The notes: generated from the sequence alone by a model not told the origin. 64,000 nucleotides of DNA from Streptomyces sp. NBC_01689 (GCF_036250675.1 NZ_CP109592.1:7626001-7690000); one strand, 5' to 3'; positions 47,549-56,641 are shown, counted from the first letter of the stretch. A program made the numbers and translations.

Positions 47549-48919
47549 TCACCCCGCCGTCCGGCCGACCGTCCCGTCGAAGCTCCGGTACCGCTCGCCC
47601 CGTGCGTCCCCGGCGGGTGCCACGGAGGACGACGGCCGCTCCTGCGGCAGGACTCGTACGACGTCGCCCCCGACCCCGTTGTCGAGCCCGCGTGCCGGAC
47701 CCTGACAGCCCTGTGCCACCGCGATGCCGAGGGCGACGAGCAGCGTCACCACGACGAACACGAACAGGCGCTGGCGCAGCAGCCTCGGATTGGCGGGCCG
47801 GCGCCCGGTCCCGGTGGTCCGCGGTCCCGGCCGCCCGGCCCCGCTGCGGGGCGCGGGCCGGCTGCCGGAGCGCCCGGTGTTCCGGGACGGCGTCGGACGG
47901 GAGCCGGACGGCGCGGGCCGGGAGCCGGACGGGGTCGGACGGGAGCCGCCGCCGTTCGTCCCTCCGGTGCGCGGCGGGGGAGTGCCCTGCGGGCGGCGCT
48001 GGGTGGGCTGCTCGGCGTACTGCTCGGCGAGACGCCCGGTGGGCCGGTCGGGGTCGTTGCGCTGCGTGGGTGGCCTGACGTCCGCCATGCCCTGTGCCTC
48101 GCGGGCCGCGATCTCCTTGAGCCGCAGGGACAGTTGGAGGGTGCTGGGGCGCTCCTCGGGGTCCTTGGCGAGGCAGGCCCGGACGAGCGGGGCCAGCGCG
48201 TCGGGCACGCCGTGCAGCTGCGGCTCCTCGTGCACCACCCGATAGAGCATCACTTCGGAACTGCCGTGCCCGAAGGGCGAGTCGGAGGTCGCCGCGTACG
48301 CCAGGGTGGCGCCCAGCGCGAAGACGTCCGTGGCCGGGGTGACGGCGGCGCCGCGCACCTGCTCGGGCGCCAGGAAGCCGGGTGAGCCGACGGCCGTGCC
48401 GACGTGCGTGAGGGTGGAGGCCCCCGTCGCCCAGGCGATGCCGAAGTCGATGATCCGCGGCCCCTTCGGGGACAGCAGGATGTTGGACGGCTTCAGGTCG
48501 CGGTGCACGACCCCCGCCTCGTGCACCGCCACGAGGCCCTCCGAGAGCGCGGCGCCCACGGCGGCCACGTCGGCGGCCGCCATCGGGCCCTCCTCGGCGA
48601 CCTTGTCGTGCAGCGAGGGTCCCGGCACGTACTGGGTGGCGAACCAGGGCCGTTCCGCGTCGAGATCGGCCGCGACGAGCCGGGCCGTGCAGCCGCCCCT
48701 GATCCGCCGGGCCGCCGAGACCTCGCGCGCGAACCGCGACCGGAACTCCTGATCCTCCGCCAGGTCGGGCCGGATCACCTTGAGCGCGACCCGCTGTCCG
48801 CGGCGGTCGGAGCCCAGGTAGACCACGCCCATCCCGCCCGCGCCGAGCCGCCTGTGAAGCCTGAACGAGCCGACGACACGCGGGTCCTCGCGCCTCAGGC
48901 GCATCATCGCCATGTCCAT
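47549..48919 (-). CDS. Membrane Ser/Thr protein kinase (PASTA-less)
   Basis: About 456-residue Hanks-type kinase. The glycine loop is LGAGGMGVVYLG, the ATP lysine is in VALKVIRP, the catalytic loop is HRDLKPSN, with metal-binding DFG and activation segment GSPGFLAPEQV. After about residue 280 there is a Pro/Arg/Ser-rich juxtamembrane linker (SRPTPSGSRPAPSGSRPTPS). One helix (RLFVFVVVTLLVALGIAVAQ) then leads to a short extracellular tail without PASTA repeats. The start is uncertain among 48949, 48919 and 48913. Confidence 0.88.
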   Translation of the reverse strand: MDMAMMRLRREDPRVVGSFRLHRRLGAGGMGVVYLGSDRRGQRVALKVIRPDLAEDQEFRSRFAREVSAARRIRGGCTARLVAADLDAERPWFATQYVPGPSLHDKVAEEGPMAAADVAAVGAALSEGLVAVHEAGVVHRDLKPSNILLSPKGPRIIDFGIAWATGASTLTHVGTAVGSPGFLAPEQVRGAAVTPATDVFALGATLAYAATSDSPFGHGSSEVMLYRVVHEEPQLHGVPDALAPLVRACLAKDPEERPSTLQLSLRLKEIAAREAQGMADVRPPTQRNDPDRPTGRLAEQYAEQPTQRRPQGTPPPRTGGTNGGGSRPTPSGSRPAPSGSRPTPSRNTGRSGSRPAPRSGAGRPGPRTTGTGRRPANPRLLRQRLFVFVVVTLLVALGIAVAQGCQGPARGLDNGVGGDVVRVLPQERPSSSVAPAGDARGERYRSFDGTVGRTAG

Positions 48920-49115
48920 CCCCGCTGCCCGGTCCGTTTGACGAGCCACAGCTTACGTTTCCGCGGCCGGGAGCGCGCAGAGGCCGCGCCCTCGCGCTCC
49001 GATCGATTGTCAGTGCCGGGTGGGAAACTTGAGAGGTGGTCAGGGAACGCGCGAACAGTACGGCCTTGGGCCGGCTGTGATCCCAACCATCCGTCGCAGA
49101 AGGGGGATTGGGCCC

Positions 49116-49349
49116 GTGAAGGGTGATCGCGTGGAGATAGTCGTGGACGCCGGGGACACGACGCGTACGTACGAGGTGGTGGCGAGCAGGGCGGGCCGCA
49201 GGGTGGAGACAGCGGTACGCCGAGGTGTCGTGGAAGTGAGCGAAGTCACCCGGAGCGGATCGGTCGTGCGCACCGCCCGCTTCATGGCGACGCGGGTGCT
49301 GGCGCTCGTCGAGCAGCCGGTGCCCAGAGAGGACAGCTCGGAACAGTAG
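49116..49349 (+). CDS. Small hypothetical protein
   Basis: 77-residue protein, GTG 49116 with AGGGGG about 8 nt upstream. Beta-rich sequence (DRVEIVVDAGDTTRTYEVVA, VVEVSEVTRSGSVVRTARFM) without recognised family or signal. Found divergent from the kinase gene, as is common in Streptomyces; a functional link is unproven. Confidence 0.7.
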   Translation: MKGDRVEIVVDAGDTTRTYEVVASRAGRRVETAVRRGVVEVSEVTRSGSVVRTARFMATRVLALVEQPVPREDSSEQ

Positions 49350-49589
49350 GGGCGGACCGGACACCCCCTCCGGGAAGACCCTGAGACCTAGGTCCTCGTC
49401 TCCACCCAGGGGAGTACACCGCAGGTCATCGCTCATCCTCCGGGAGGCCCGGCAATCGGTACGAGGGCATGACGACCCGGTGCCGCCACGCCCGTAGATT
49501 TGAGGCCAAGCGGCGGGTGCAGCACTCGTCCCCCGAGGTCAGACACCCGCCGCTGCCAACCACACAGATGCACGGTCAGGAGAGGGACC

Positions 49590-49799
49590 ATGGCCCACAC
49601 GGCACCGCGGACGGCGATCCGCACGCAGGGACGCAGGGCGTACAGCGCAGCGTTCCGCCCGCGTCGTCAGGGTCAGCGCCACCCCTTGGTGGCGACAGCG
49701 ATGGTCCTTCCTCTGGCGGCCCTGCTCGTGGTCGTCTTCGGCGGCTGGGAGTCAGTGGTCACACAGGCGTCGTCCGTGGGCGTGATGCTGGGGCGCTGA
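49590..49799 (+). CDS. Small single-helix membrane protein
   Basis: 69-residue protein with a basic N-terminus (RTQGRRAYSAAFRPRRQGQR) and one transmembrane helix (LVATAMVLPLAALLVVVFGG). AGGAGAGGG lies 5-8 nt before ATG 49590. Function unknown. It ends before a strong rho-independent terminator. Confidence 0.7.
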   Translation: MAHTAPRTAIRTQGRRAYSAAFRPRRQGQRHPLVATAMVLPLAALLVVVFGGWESVVTQASSVGVMLGR

Positions 49800-49886
49800 G
49801 CGGCGCCCCAGGCCCGGAAGAGCGGTCCGGGCGGGGACATCCGGCCATGAAACCCCGTGGGGACGGGGGTGCGGCGGACGGCAAAA

Positions 49887-49924
49887 AATGCCCGCGCAGC
49901 TGGGGAGCTGCGCGGGCATTGCTT
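49887..49924. terminator. Strong rho-independent terminator
   Basis: A 15-bp perfect stem (AATGCCCGCGCAGCT at 49887-49901 with 49906-49920) and a GGGG loop are followed by GCTTTT on the plus strand and preceded by AAAAAA, so it can act in both directions. This is the classic intrinsic form, rare in this window. Confidence 0.92.
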
Positions 49925-50019
49925 TTGTCCCGGAGACACCCGCTCCCCTCTCCGCCCGTTCCCGACGACGCTCCCCGTCCCCGACGCCCTGGCGGCCCCA
50001 CGGCCCCGCCCCCCGGCCC

Positions 50020-50116
50020 GGACGAGGAGCGACGAACGAGGGACAGGGGATGGGGACGAGGGGCGGGGGCCGGGAACGGGGACCGAGGAGTGGGGACCAG
50101 GAACGAGGGACCGGGG
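50020..50116 (+). repeat. Purine-rich degenerate repeat before the phosphotransferase gene
   Basis: Nearly 100 bases are G/A-rich on the plus strand with recurring GGGGACGAGG/GGGGACCAGG units and many G-runs that could form quadruplexes. It lies in the 377-bp gap 49800-50176, otherwise occupied by the terminator at 49887. Confidence 0.55.
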
Positions 50117-50176
50117 CTCGTCGCGGAGCGCCCCGCTGCGTACGCTCGCCCGGTACCGGACGCACCAGGGGGACCC

Positions 50177-51115
50177 GTGACCGCAGATGTGCTGCCCGCG
50201 CTGGCCGCCGGGGCGCGGCGCGCGGCCCACCCCACGGCCCGCGCCTGCGACCACCGGGACAGCGTCCTCGCCGACCGGTCCGACGGCACCGTCGTCCGCC
50301 ACGGCGACACCGTGGCCAAGGCCCACGCGCCCGGTACGGACCCCGTCGCCCTCGCCGCCCGCCTCACGGTGGCCGCGCACCCCGCCCTGGCGGGCGTCCT
50401 CCTCGCCCCGCTCCGCCCGGACCCCTCCGACCTCCACGGACGTCCGGTCACCTTCTGGCCGTACGGCACCCCGGTCGACCCCGAGACCCCGGAGGCGGCC
50501 CCCTGGGAGGCGGCCGCGACCCTGCTGGCCCGCCTCCACCGCACCCCCGCCCCGGCCGGCCTGCCGCCCATGCGGGGCCCCGTCAAGGCGGCCCGGGCGA
50601 TCGCGCGGCTGCGGGCGGCGGGTCCGCACCCGGCCACCGCCCCGGTCCTGCGCGCCTGGGCGGAGCTGCCGCCCTGGGCCCGCGCGGAGGCCCCCATGCC
50701 CGGCCCGGACGTCCTGTGCCACGGCGACCTGCACCTCGGCCAGCTGGTCCGCCACCCCGCCCCGGCCGGCCGCTGGCTCCTCATCGACGTGGACGACCTC
50801 GGCGTGGGCGTCCCGGCCTGGGACCTGGCCCGCCCCGCGGCCTGGTACGCCTGCGGCCTGCTCCCGCCCGACGAGTGGACCCGTTTCCTGACCGCCTACC
50901 GGGGCGCGGGCGGCCCGGCGGTCCCCGCGGACGGCGACCCGTGGCCAGCCCTGGACGTGGCGGCCCGCGCGCTCACGGTGCAGACCGCGGCGCTGGCGAT
51001 CGCCAAGTCCGTCGCGGCGGACCGCCCGTTGGACGAGGTGCAGCAGGCCGTGGTCGACGCGTGCGACCGAATGGGAACCGTCCCGCCGCAGTTGGCCCCC
51101 GGCCCGACGACGTAG
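50177..51115 (+). CDS. Aminoglycoside phosphotransferase-family protein
   Basis: 312-residue kinase-like protein. The catalytic loop is CHGDLHLGQLV (HGD present, usual Asn replaced by Gln) and the metal motif is LLIDVDDLGVGVPAWDLARP. A lysine in TVAKAHAPG may be the ATP lysine. It is a general small-molecule phosphotransferase; antibiotic resistance is not implied. GTG 50177 follows AGGGGGACC. The zinc-ribbon gene is next, 74 bp away. Confidence 0.82.
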   Translation: MTADVLPALAAGARRAAHPTARACDHRDSVLADRSDGTVVRHGDTVAKAHAPGTDPVALAARLTVAAHPALAGVLLAPLRPDPSDLHGRPVTFWPYGTPVDPETPEAAPWEAAATLLARLHRTPAPAGLPPMRGPVKAARAIARLRAAGPHPATAPVLRAWAELPPWARAEAPMPGPDVLCHGDLHLGQLVRHPAPAGRWLLIDVDDLGVGVPAWDLARPAAWYACGLLPPDEWTRFLTAYRGAGGPAVPADGDPWPALDVAARALTVQTAALAIAKSVAADRPLDEVQQAVVDACDRMGTVPPQLAPGPTT

Positions 51116-51189
51116 GGTGCAACCGATCGGAGCCGGGCAGTGTCTGTCCTGGCGGAAGCAGTACCGACCGGCGAGGAGTTGAGCCGAGC

Positions 51190-51492
51190 ATGCAGTGTCC
51201 GAAGTGCCATGCGCCGATGCACACGTACAACCGCAACGGTGTTCAGATCGAGCAGTGCAGCGGCTGCCGCGGGATCTTTCTCGACTACGGCGAGCTGGAG
51301 GCCCTGACCCGCGTGGAGGCGCAGTGGTCGCAGCCCGCGCCGCCGCCCCCGGCCGCCCCGCAGGCGTACCCGGCCGCCCCCGCGCCCGCCTGGGGCGCCC
51401 CGCACGGCGGTGGCCACGGAGGCGGTCACTACGGCGGCCACGGCGGTCACCACCGGCACAAGAGCTTCGGGCACATGCTCTTCTCGTCGTGA
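51190..51492 (+). CDS. TFIIB-type zinc-ribbon protein
   Basis: 100-residue protein. The N-terminal zinc ribbon has CPKCHAPM and CSGCRGIFLDYGELEALTRV (two CxxC pairs), followed by a Pro/Ala linker and a Gly/His-rich tail (GGGHGGGHYGGHGGHHRHKS) that may bind metals. It ends in FGHMLFSS. Role unknown; the family (zf-TFIIB) is widespread. Confidence 0.85.
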   Translation: MQCPKCHAPMHTYNRNGVQIEQCSGCRGIFLDYGELEALTRVEAQWSQPAPPPPAAPQAYPAAPAPAWGAPHGGGHGGGHYGGHGGHHRHKSFGHMLFSS

Positions 51493-51575
51493 CCGGACCG
51501 GCCGGGGTCTCCCCGGCCGGGCGCGGCGCGCACGACGAAGCCCCCGACCGTACGAGACGGCCGGGGGCTTCTGGC

Positions 51576-51650
51576 TGGTGCGCGATACTGGGATTGAACC
51601 AGTGACCTCTTCCGTGTCAGGGAAGCGCTCTCCCGCTGAGCTAATCGCGC
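51576..51650 (-). tRNA. tRNA-Val (GAC), CCA encoded
   Basis: Cloverleaf on the minus strand with acceptor GCGCGAT/ATCGCGC and anticodon arm CTTCC-CTGACAC-GGAAG, giving GAC. Discriminator A followed by encoded CCA. Confidence 0.95.
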
Positions 51651-51689
51651 GGGACGGACCTCAAGGTACAGGATCCGGGCTGTGCTACG

Positions 51690-51761
51690 TGCGCGATACT
51701 GGGATTGAACCAGTGACCTCTTCCGTGTCAGGGAAGCGCTCTCCCGCTGAGCTAATCGCGC
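51690..51761 (-). tRNA. tRNA-Val (GAC)
   Basis: Identical body and acceptor to the copy at 51576-51650, but the 3' CCA is not encoded. Confidence 0.95.
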
Positions 51762-51798
51762 GGGTTCGGATCACGCACACCGGTGCGGAGTGATCCAG

Positions 51799-51870
51799 TG
51801 GACGATACTGGGATTGAACCAGTGACCTCTTCCGTGTCAGGGAAGCGCTCTCCCGCTGAGCTAATCGTCC
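51799..51870 (-). tRNA. tRNA-Val (GAC), variant acceptor
   Basis: Same body as the other two valine copies, with compensated acceptor GGACGAT/ATCGTCC. CCA not encoded. Immediately next to tRNA-Cys. Confidence 0.95.
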
Positions 51871-51871
51871 T

Positions 51872-51945
51872 TGGAGGTGGAGACGGGATTTGAACCCGTG
51901 TAGACGGCTTTGCAGGCCGTTGCCTCGCCTCTCGGCCACTCCACC
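51872..51945 (-). tRNA. tRNA-Cys (GCA), CCA encoded
   Basis: Acceptor GGTGGAG/CTCCACC, anticodon arm ACGGC-CTGCAAA-GCCGT giving GCA, discriminator T and encoded CCA. Confidence 0.95.
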
Positions 51946-51985
51946 AGGAGCGCGGGGGTTCGGGTGGATCCCCCACTGTCCTGCG

Positions 51986-52058
51986 AGCGGACGACCAGGT
52001 TCGAACTGGCGACCTCAACCTTGGCAAGGTTGCGCTCTACCAACTGAGCTACGTCCGC
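51986..52058 (-). tRNA. tRNA-Gly (GCC)
   Basis: Acceptor GCGGACG/CGTCCGC, anticodon arm CAACC-TTGCCAA-GGTTG giving GCC. CCA not encoded. First gene of the minus-strand Gly-Cys-Val-Val-Val cluster. Confidence 0.95.
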
Positions 52059-52214
52059 TTGTCGTTTCCGATCGGCTTGCGCGTCCCGGCGACGTGTTGA
52101 ACTCTAGCGGATTCCCGGGCCAGTACAAAAACGCGTTTGCGCAGCGTGCTGCGGTCTGTCCGCCCGAGGACACGGTCAGGGCACCCGCAGGTCACCCGTC
52201 CTAGACTCGACTGC

Positions 52215-53258
52215 GTGCTCGACCTCCCTCCTCTCGCCCGCTTCGGCGACCTCGTCGCGACCGGTCTCCTCGATGTCACCGACGACCCCGCGGCCCTGGA
52301 CTCCACCGGCTTCTGGGCCGTCTCGGCGGACTTCGAGGGCCGCCTGGTCTGCGCCCGTTTCGGCGACGTGCGCCGCGAACCGGTGCCCGCGCCGGTGCCC
52401 GGCGGCTGGCGCGGCCCGGCCGCCGGTGACTGGACGTCGTCCCTCGACCGCGCCGCGTACACGCGCGCCGTGGGCCGTATCCGCGACCACATAGCCGCCG
52501 GCGAGGTCTACCAGGCGAACCTCTGCCGTGTGCTGTCCGCGCCGCTCGCCCCCGACGCCGACCTGGACGCCCTGACCGCCCTGCTGGCCCGCGGCAACCC
52601 CGCCCCGTACGCGGGGACCGTCCGGCTGCCCCGGCACGGCGTCGAGACGGCAACCGCCTCTCCCGAACTCTTCTTGCGCCGCGCCGGCCGCACGGTCGAG
52701 TCCGGCCCCATCAAGGGCACCGGACGCACCGAGGCCGACCTCCTGCAGAAGGACTACGCCGAGAACGTGATGATCGTCGACCTGGTCCGCAACGACCTCG
52801 GCCGGGTCTGTGCCACCGGCACTGTGACCGTGCCGGAACTGTGTGCCGTCGAGAAGCATCCGGGGCTCGTGCACCTCGTCTCCACCGTGCGGGGCGAGCT
52901 GCGCGAGGACGTCGGCTGGCCCGGGCTCCTGGCCGCCGCCTTCCCGCCCGGCTCGGTCACCGGGGCCCCGAAGGCCAGCGCCCTGCGCATCATCGAATCG
53001 CTGGAGACCGCCCCGCGCGGCCCCTACTGCGGGGGTATCGGCTGGGTCGACGCCGACCGCGGCACCGGGGAACTCGCCGTCGGCATCCGCACCTTCTGGG
53101 CGGACCGGCGGGAGGGTGTCCTGCGGTTCGGCACCGGCGCCGGCATCACCTGGGGTTCCGACCCCGAGGGCGAGTGGCGCGAGACCGAGCTGAAGGCCTC
53201 CCGGCTGCTCGCTGTAGCGTCGGGAGCATTCGAGGTGAGTGAAGGGATCCTGACGTGA
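52215..53258 (+). CDS. pabB: Aminodeoxychorismate synthase component I (chorismate-binding)
   Basis: 347-residue chorismate-binding enzyme lacking a glutaminase domain. It converts chorismate to 4-amino-4-deoxychorismate for folate. Core motifs are AAGEVYQANLCRVL, TASPELFLRR, SGPIKGTGRTEADLLQKDYA, ENVMIVDLVRNDLGRVC and PPGSVTGAPKASALRIIESL. GTG 52215 lies 7 nt after TAGACT (52202-52207), so the mRNA is probably leaderless. It overlaps pabC by 4 bp (GTGA). Confidence 0.9.
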   Translation: MLDLPPLARFGDLVATGLLDVTDDPAALDSTGFWAVSADFEGRLVCARFGDVRREPVPAPVPGGWRGPAAGDWTSSLDRAAYTRAVGRIRDHIAAGEVYQANLCRVLSAPLAPDADLDALTALLARGNPAPYAGTVRLPRHGVETATASPELFLRRAGRTVESGPIKGTGRTEADLLQKDYAENVMIVDLVRNDLGRVCATGTVTVPELCAVEKHPGLVHLVSTVRGELREDVGWPGLLAAAFPPGSVTGAPKASALRIIESLETAPRGPYCGGIGWVDADRGTGELAVGIRTFWADRREGVLRFGTGAGITWGSDPEGEWRETELKASRLLAVASGAFEVSEGILT

Positions 53259-54076
53259 AGATCTGGCTCGACGGCGGGCTGCAGGACAGCGAGTCCGCCC
53301 GCGTCTCCGTCTTCGATCACGGACTGACCGTGGGCGACGGCATCTTCGAGACCGTGAAGGCGGTGGAGGGGCGGCCGTTCGCGCTGACCCGCCACCTCGA
53401 CCGGCTCGTCCGCTCCGCGCGCGGCCTCGGGCTGCCCGACCCGGACCTCGACGAGGCGCGCCGCGCCTGCGCGGCCGTCCTGGACGCCAACCCGATGCCG
53501 CTCGGCCGTCTGCGCATCACGTACACCGGCGGCCACGGCCCGCTCGGTTCCGACCGGGGGGACCGGGGCCCGACCCTGGTCGTCGCGCTGGGCGAGTCCG
53601 CCAGGCGGCCCGACTCCACCGCGGTGATCACCGTGCCGTGGACCCGCAACGAACGCGGCGCGCTCACCGGCCTCAAGACCACCTCGTACGCCGAGAACGT
53701 GGTCGCGCTGGCCCGCGCGCGCGAACAGGGCGCGTCCGAGGCGCTGTTCGCCAACACGGTCGGGCAGTTGTGCGAGGGTACGGGGTCGAACGTCTTCGTC
53801 GTGCTCGACGGGGAGATCCACACCCCGCCGGTGGCCTCCGGCTGCCTCGCCGGCATCACCCGCGCGCTCGCCGTCGAGTGGACCGGTGCCCGGGAGACCG
53901 ACCTGCCGCTGGACGTCCTGGAGCGCGCCGACGAGATCTTCCTGACCTCCACCCTGCGGGACGTGCAGGGCGTGCACCGGGTCGACGGACGCGAACTCCC
54001 GGGCGCACCGGGACCGGTGACGGCCAAGGCCATGCGGATCTTCGACGAGCGAGCCGGACACGACCTCGAACCGTAG
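53255..54076 (+). CDS. pabC: Class IV aminotransferase, probable 4-amino-4-deoxychorismate lyase
   Basis: 273-residue PLP enzyme with FDHGLTVGDGIFETVKAVEG, the PLP lysine region GLKTTSYAENVVALARARE, EALFANTVGQLCEGTGSNVF and PPVASGCLAGITRALAVEW. Coupled by a GTGA overlap to pabB, it most likely releases pyruvate from aminodeoxychorismate to give p-aminobenzoate. D-amino-acid or branched-chain transaminase activity is the alternative. Confidence 0.87.
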   Translation: MKIWLDGGLQDSESARVSVFDHGLTVGDGIFETVKAVEGRPFALTRHLDRLVRSARGLGLPDPDLDEARRACAAVLDANPMPLGRLRITYTGGHGPLGSDRGDRGPTLVVALGESARRPDSTAVITVPWTRNERGALTGLKTTSYAENVVALARAREQGASEALFANTVGQLCEGTGSNVFVVLDGEIHTPPVASGCLAGITRALAVEWTGARETDLPLDVLERADEIFLTSTLRDVQGVHRVDGRELPGAPGPVTAKAMRIFDERAGHDLEP

Positions 54077-54185
54077 GGCCGGCCGGGCCGGTCCACGCGC
54101 TCCACGGCACGAAGGCCCCGGACCGGCCCCACGGCAGCCGTAAATCGGGATGACGGGGGACGGCGGGGTGGGTAGAACACCCCTG

Positions 54186-55010
54186 ATGACCACCACCCTG
54201 CGGCCGACCGAGCCGCTTCAGCGCGGAGCCGACGGGGCGCTGTCCCGCCGCTACCAGGTGTGCGTGAACAGCCGTCCCGTGGGCGGGATCCATCTCTCCA
54301 CCCATCCCGAGTACGGGCCCTCGGTGGCCCGGATCGGGGAGCTGCGCGTCGACGAGCCGGACCGCGGACGGGGGCGCGGGACGGTGGCAGCGCTCGCGGC
54401 CGAGGAGGTGGCGCGCTCCTGGGGCTGCCGACGCGTCGAGACCGCGGTGCCGGGGGACGCGCCGGCCGCGCTGCGGCTCGCCACGACGCTCGGATACGTC
54501 CTCAGCAACCGCAACATGACCAAGCGGCTGGCCGGCCCACCGCCCGGACTGGCCGCCGGAGGCGTCGCGCGGCCCATGACCGAGGCCGAGTACGCCCCCT
54601 GGCTGGCCCGCGAGCGCGAGGCCTTCGCCGGTGTCCTCATGGAGTGGGGCGTGCCGGAGGCGGAGGCGTACGCCAAGACCGACCAGGGGCACGCCAGATT
54701 TCTGCCGGACGGCCTGGCCGGCGAGAACGCGCTGATCACCGTCCTGGAGCAGGACGGAGTCCCGGTCGGGACCCTCTGGGTGGGGCTGTGGCCCGACACG
54801 GCGTACGTGCTCGGCGTCGAGACCGCCGACGGGCACCGGGGGCGCGGCCACGGTCGCTCCCTGATGCGTGTGGCCGAGGCGCAGGCCCTGAGCGCCGGGC
54901 GGGACCGTATCGGCCTCAACGTGTTCGCGGGCAACGCCCCGGCCGAGAAGCTCTACGAGTCGCTCGGCTACACGACGAACACGTACCACCTCTACAAGAA
55001 CCTGCTCTGA
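54186..55010 (+). CDS. Two-domain GNAT acetyltransferase
   Basis: 274-residue protein with two GNAT folds. The first (about 1-115) has ELRVDEPDRGRGRGTVAALA; the second has VLGVETADGHRGRGHGRSLM (R-G-R-G-H-G) and ends with LYESLGYTTNTYHLYKNLL. TAGAAC lies 7 nt before ATG 54186, consistent with a leaderless message. Acceptor unknown. Confidence 0.83.
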   Translation: MTTTLRPTEPLQRGADGALSRRYQVCVNSRPVGGIHLSTHPEYGPSVARIGELRVDEPDRGRGRGTVAALAAEEVARSWGCRRVETAVPGDAPAALRLATTLGYVLSNRNMTKRLAGPPPGLAAGGVARPMTEAEYAPWLAREREAFAGVLMEWGVPEAEAYAKTDQGHARFLPDGLAGENALITVLEQDGVPVGTLWVGLWPDTAYVLGVETADGHRGRGHGRSLMRVAEAQALSAGRDRIGLNVFAGNAPAEKLYESLGYTTNTYHLYKNLL

Positions 55011-55029
55011 GCACCCCGCCCGGCGGGTG

Positions 55030-55545
55030 CTACCGGTCCCCGGCCAGCAGGCGGTCGGCGATCTCCTCGATCCGCGCGCGCAGCCCCTCCTGGCTCTTGC
55101 CGCCGTCGAGGCGCTCGCCGCCGATGACGTACGTCGGGGTGCCGGTCACGCCGATGGCCTTGCCCTCGGCCTGGTCCGCGTCGACGATCAGGATGTGCCG
55201 CCCGTCGATCAGTGCGGTGTCGAACTCCTCTTCGTCCAGGCCGAGTTCACGGGCGATCTCGATCAGGAAGGGCTCGCCCCCGCGGTCCAGCTCCTCGACC
55301 CGTCCGAGCACCGCCTCGACGTACGGCCAGGTCCGGCCCTGTTCCGCGGCCTCCTCGGCGGCCTGCGCGGCGGCGAAGGCGTGCCGGTGCTTCTCCAGCG
55401 GGAAGTGCCGCAGCCGCAGCTCCAGCCGGTCGCCGTAGCGGGCGCGCAGGGCGCGCAGGTCGTCGAGGGCGTCACGGCAGTCGGGGCACTGGAGTTCGCA
55501 CCAGACGTCCAGGACGACGGTGGTGGCTGCGGAGGAGTCGTTCAT
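55030..55545 (-). CDS. DsbA-family thioredoxin-fold protein
   Basis: 171-residue protein with a thioredoxin-like CxxC (ELQCPDCRDAL, where C-P-D-C is the redox pair) and the cis-Pro region GVTGTPTYVIGGERL. The helical insert is typical of DsbA/FrnE. No signal peptide is seen, so it is probably cytoplasmic, like FrnE-type oxidoreductases. Convergent with the acetyltransferase gene. Confidence 0.87.
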   Translation of the reverse strand: MNDSSAATTVVLDVWCELQCPDCRDALDDLRALRARYGDRLELRLRHFPLEKHRHAFAAAQAAEEAAEQGRTWPYVEAVLGRVEELDRGGEPFLIEIARELGLDEEEFDTALIDGRHILIVDADQAEGKAIGVTGTPTYVIGGERLDGGKSQEGLRARIEEIADRLLAGDR

Positions 55546-55750
55546 GTCCCCAGTCTCCCAGCCCCGGGTGCGGCGGCCCACACGGCACCGGGGAGCCCGG
55601 GCGGGACGACGTGCCGACCGGGACCTGGGGAGGAGGCGACCCGGAGATGTCCCTGAGGTATGCCCGGAGCATGGCATATCGGGCGCGGGGCGGTGCAGGA
55701 TGGAAGGGACGAACCGCCCCGCCCCGTCGAGTCCTGCCCTGGAGGACCGG

Positions 55751-56197
55751 ATGATTGCCGAGACCGTCTGTTCCGCCGTCTCCGCCGCCGGCCTGGGCAT
55801 CGCCGCGGTCACGGCGTACCGCAAACGCTTCCTCGCCGCCGCCCGTGTCGCCGCCTATGCGCTGGTGCCGGTCGGACTGGTGATGACCGGGGTCGTCGGC
55901 TGGCTCGCCGACACCGCGTTCAGCCCGACCGCGTGGGCGGGCTTCGCCGTGCTCGCCGCCGCCTGGCTGCTGTTCATGACGGTGCGGACCGTGGAGCGGC
56001 GCGGCGGCCGGACCCGCAAGGAGCGCAAGGCGGCCGCCCGGGCCGCCCGGAGCGGGGCGGTGGCCCCCGCGGCGTCGGCGCCCTCGCTGAGCCAGGGCAC
56101 CCGCCCGGCCGCGCGTCCCGCGACGACCCCCCGGTCCTCCGGCACCGGCGACGACTTCAGTGACATCGAGGCCATCCTCAAGAAGCACGGGATATGA
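55751..56197 (+). CDS. Small membrane protein with basic/disordered tail
   Basis: 148-residue protein: about three hydrophobic segments (TVCSAVSAAGLGIAAVTAY; RVAAYALVPVGLVMTGVVGW; AWAGFAVLAAAWLLFMTV), then a basic Ala-rich region (RKERKAAARAARSGAV). It ends in a conserved-looking acidic/hydrophobic tip (DDFSDIEAILKKHGI) seen in many actinobacterial proteins. Function unknown. Confidence 0.8.
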   Translation: MIAETVCSAVSAAGLGIAAVTAYRKRFLAAARVAAYALVPVGLVMTGVVGWLADTAFSPTAWAGFAVLAAAWLLFMTVRTVERRGGRTRKERKAAARAARSGAVAPAASAPSLSQGTRPAARPATTPRSSGTGDDFSDIEAILKKHGI

Positions 56198-56358
56198 CGC
56201 CCCGCCCGGTCCGAAGCGAGAGGGCGGATCACGCGGGTCACGGAAACGATCACGTTCGTTCCTGCTCATCGCGGATATTGCGGATATTGGCGAACTCCCT
56301 GTCATCCCGGGCGTGTTGATCGCGGAGCGGGTGGTGGCTGCGTCATCATCGCCGCGAG

Positions 56359-56511
56359 ATGCTGGACACAGAACAGAGCGACCCCGCCGCGCCCTCCGAG
56401 GAGCGGCGAGGTTGTCTCTTCGCGCTCTCCCAGCCACCGCTGATGATCTTCCTGGCGGTGATCGGCTGTCTCCTGCTCATGGCTTCGCTGCACGACCTGC
56501 TGCTGCTCTGA
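56359..56511 (+). CDS. Possible 50-residue membrane protein
   Basis: Short frame MLDTEQSDPAAPSEERRGC followed by a hydrophobic helix (LMIFLAVIGCLLLMASLHDL). Coding character is plausible (third-position GC) and the stop precedes a normal intergenic gap. The ribosome binding site is weak (GCGAG). Upstream direct repeats GCGGATATT (56272-56290) may be regulatory. Confidence 0.45.
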   Translation: MLDTEQSDPAAPSEERRGCLFALSQPPLMIFLAVIGCLLLMASLHDLLLL

Positions 56512-56641
56512 GCCGTACACGGAGCCCCTGGCGTCACCCGCCGAGGGCTCCGTAGCCCGCCGCGGTGCCGACCGGAGACCTGTCCGAGGCCTCTCGGCCT
56601 CCCGCGGCTTCCCGAGGCCTCCCGGGGACTTCGGGGGCCGC

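Noticed and set aside
51576..52058. tRNA cluster as an integration (att) site
   Set aside because: No integrase, excisionase or phage gene lies within the window, and the repeats are explained by tandem tRNA copies.
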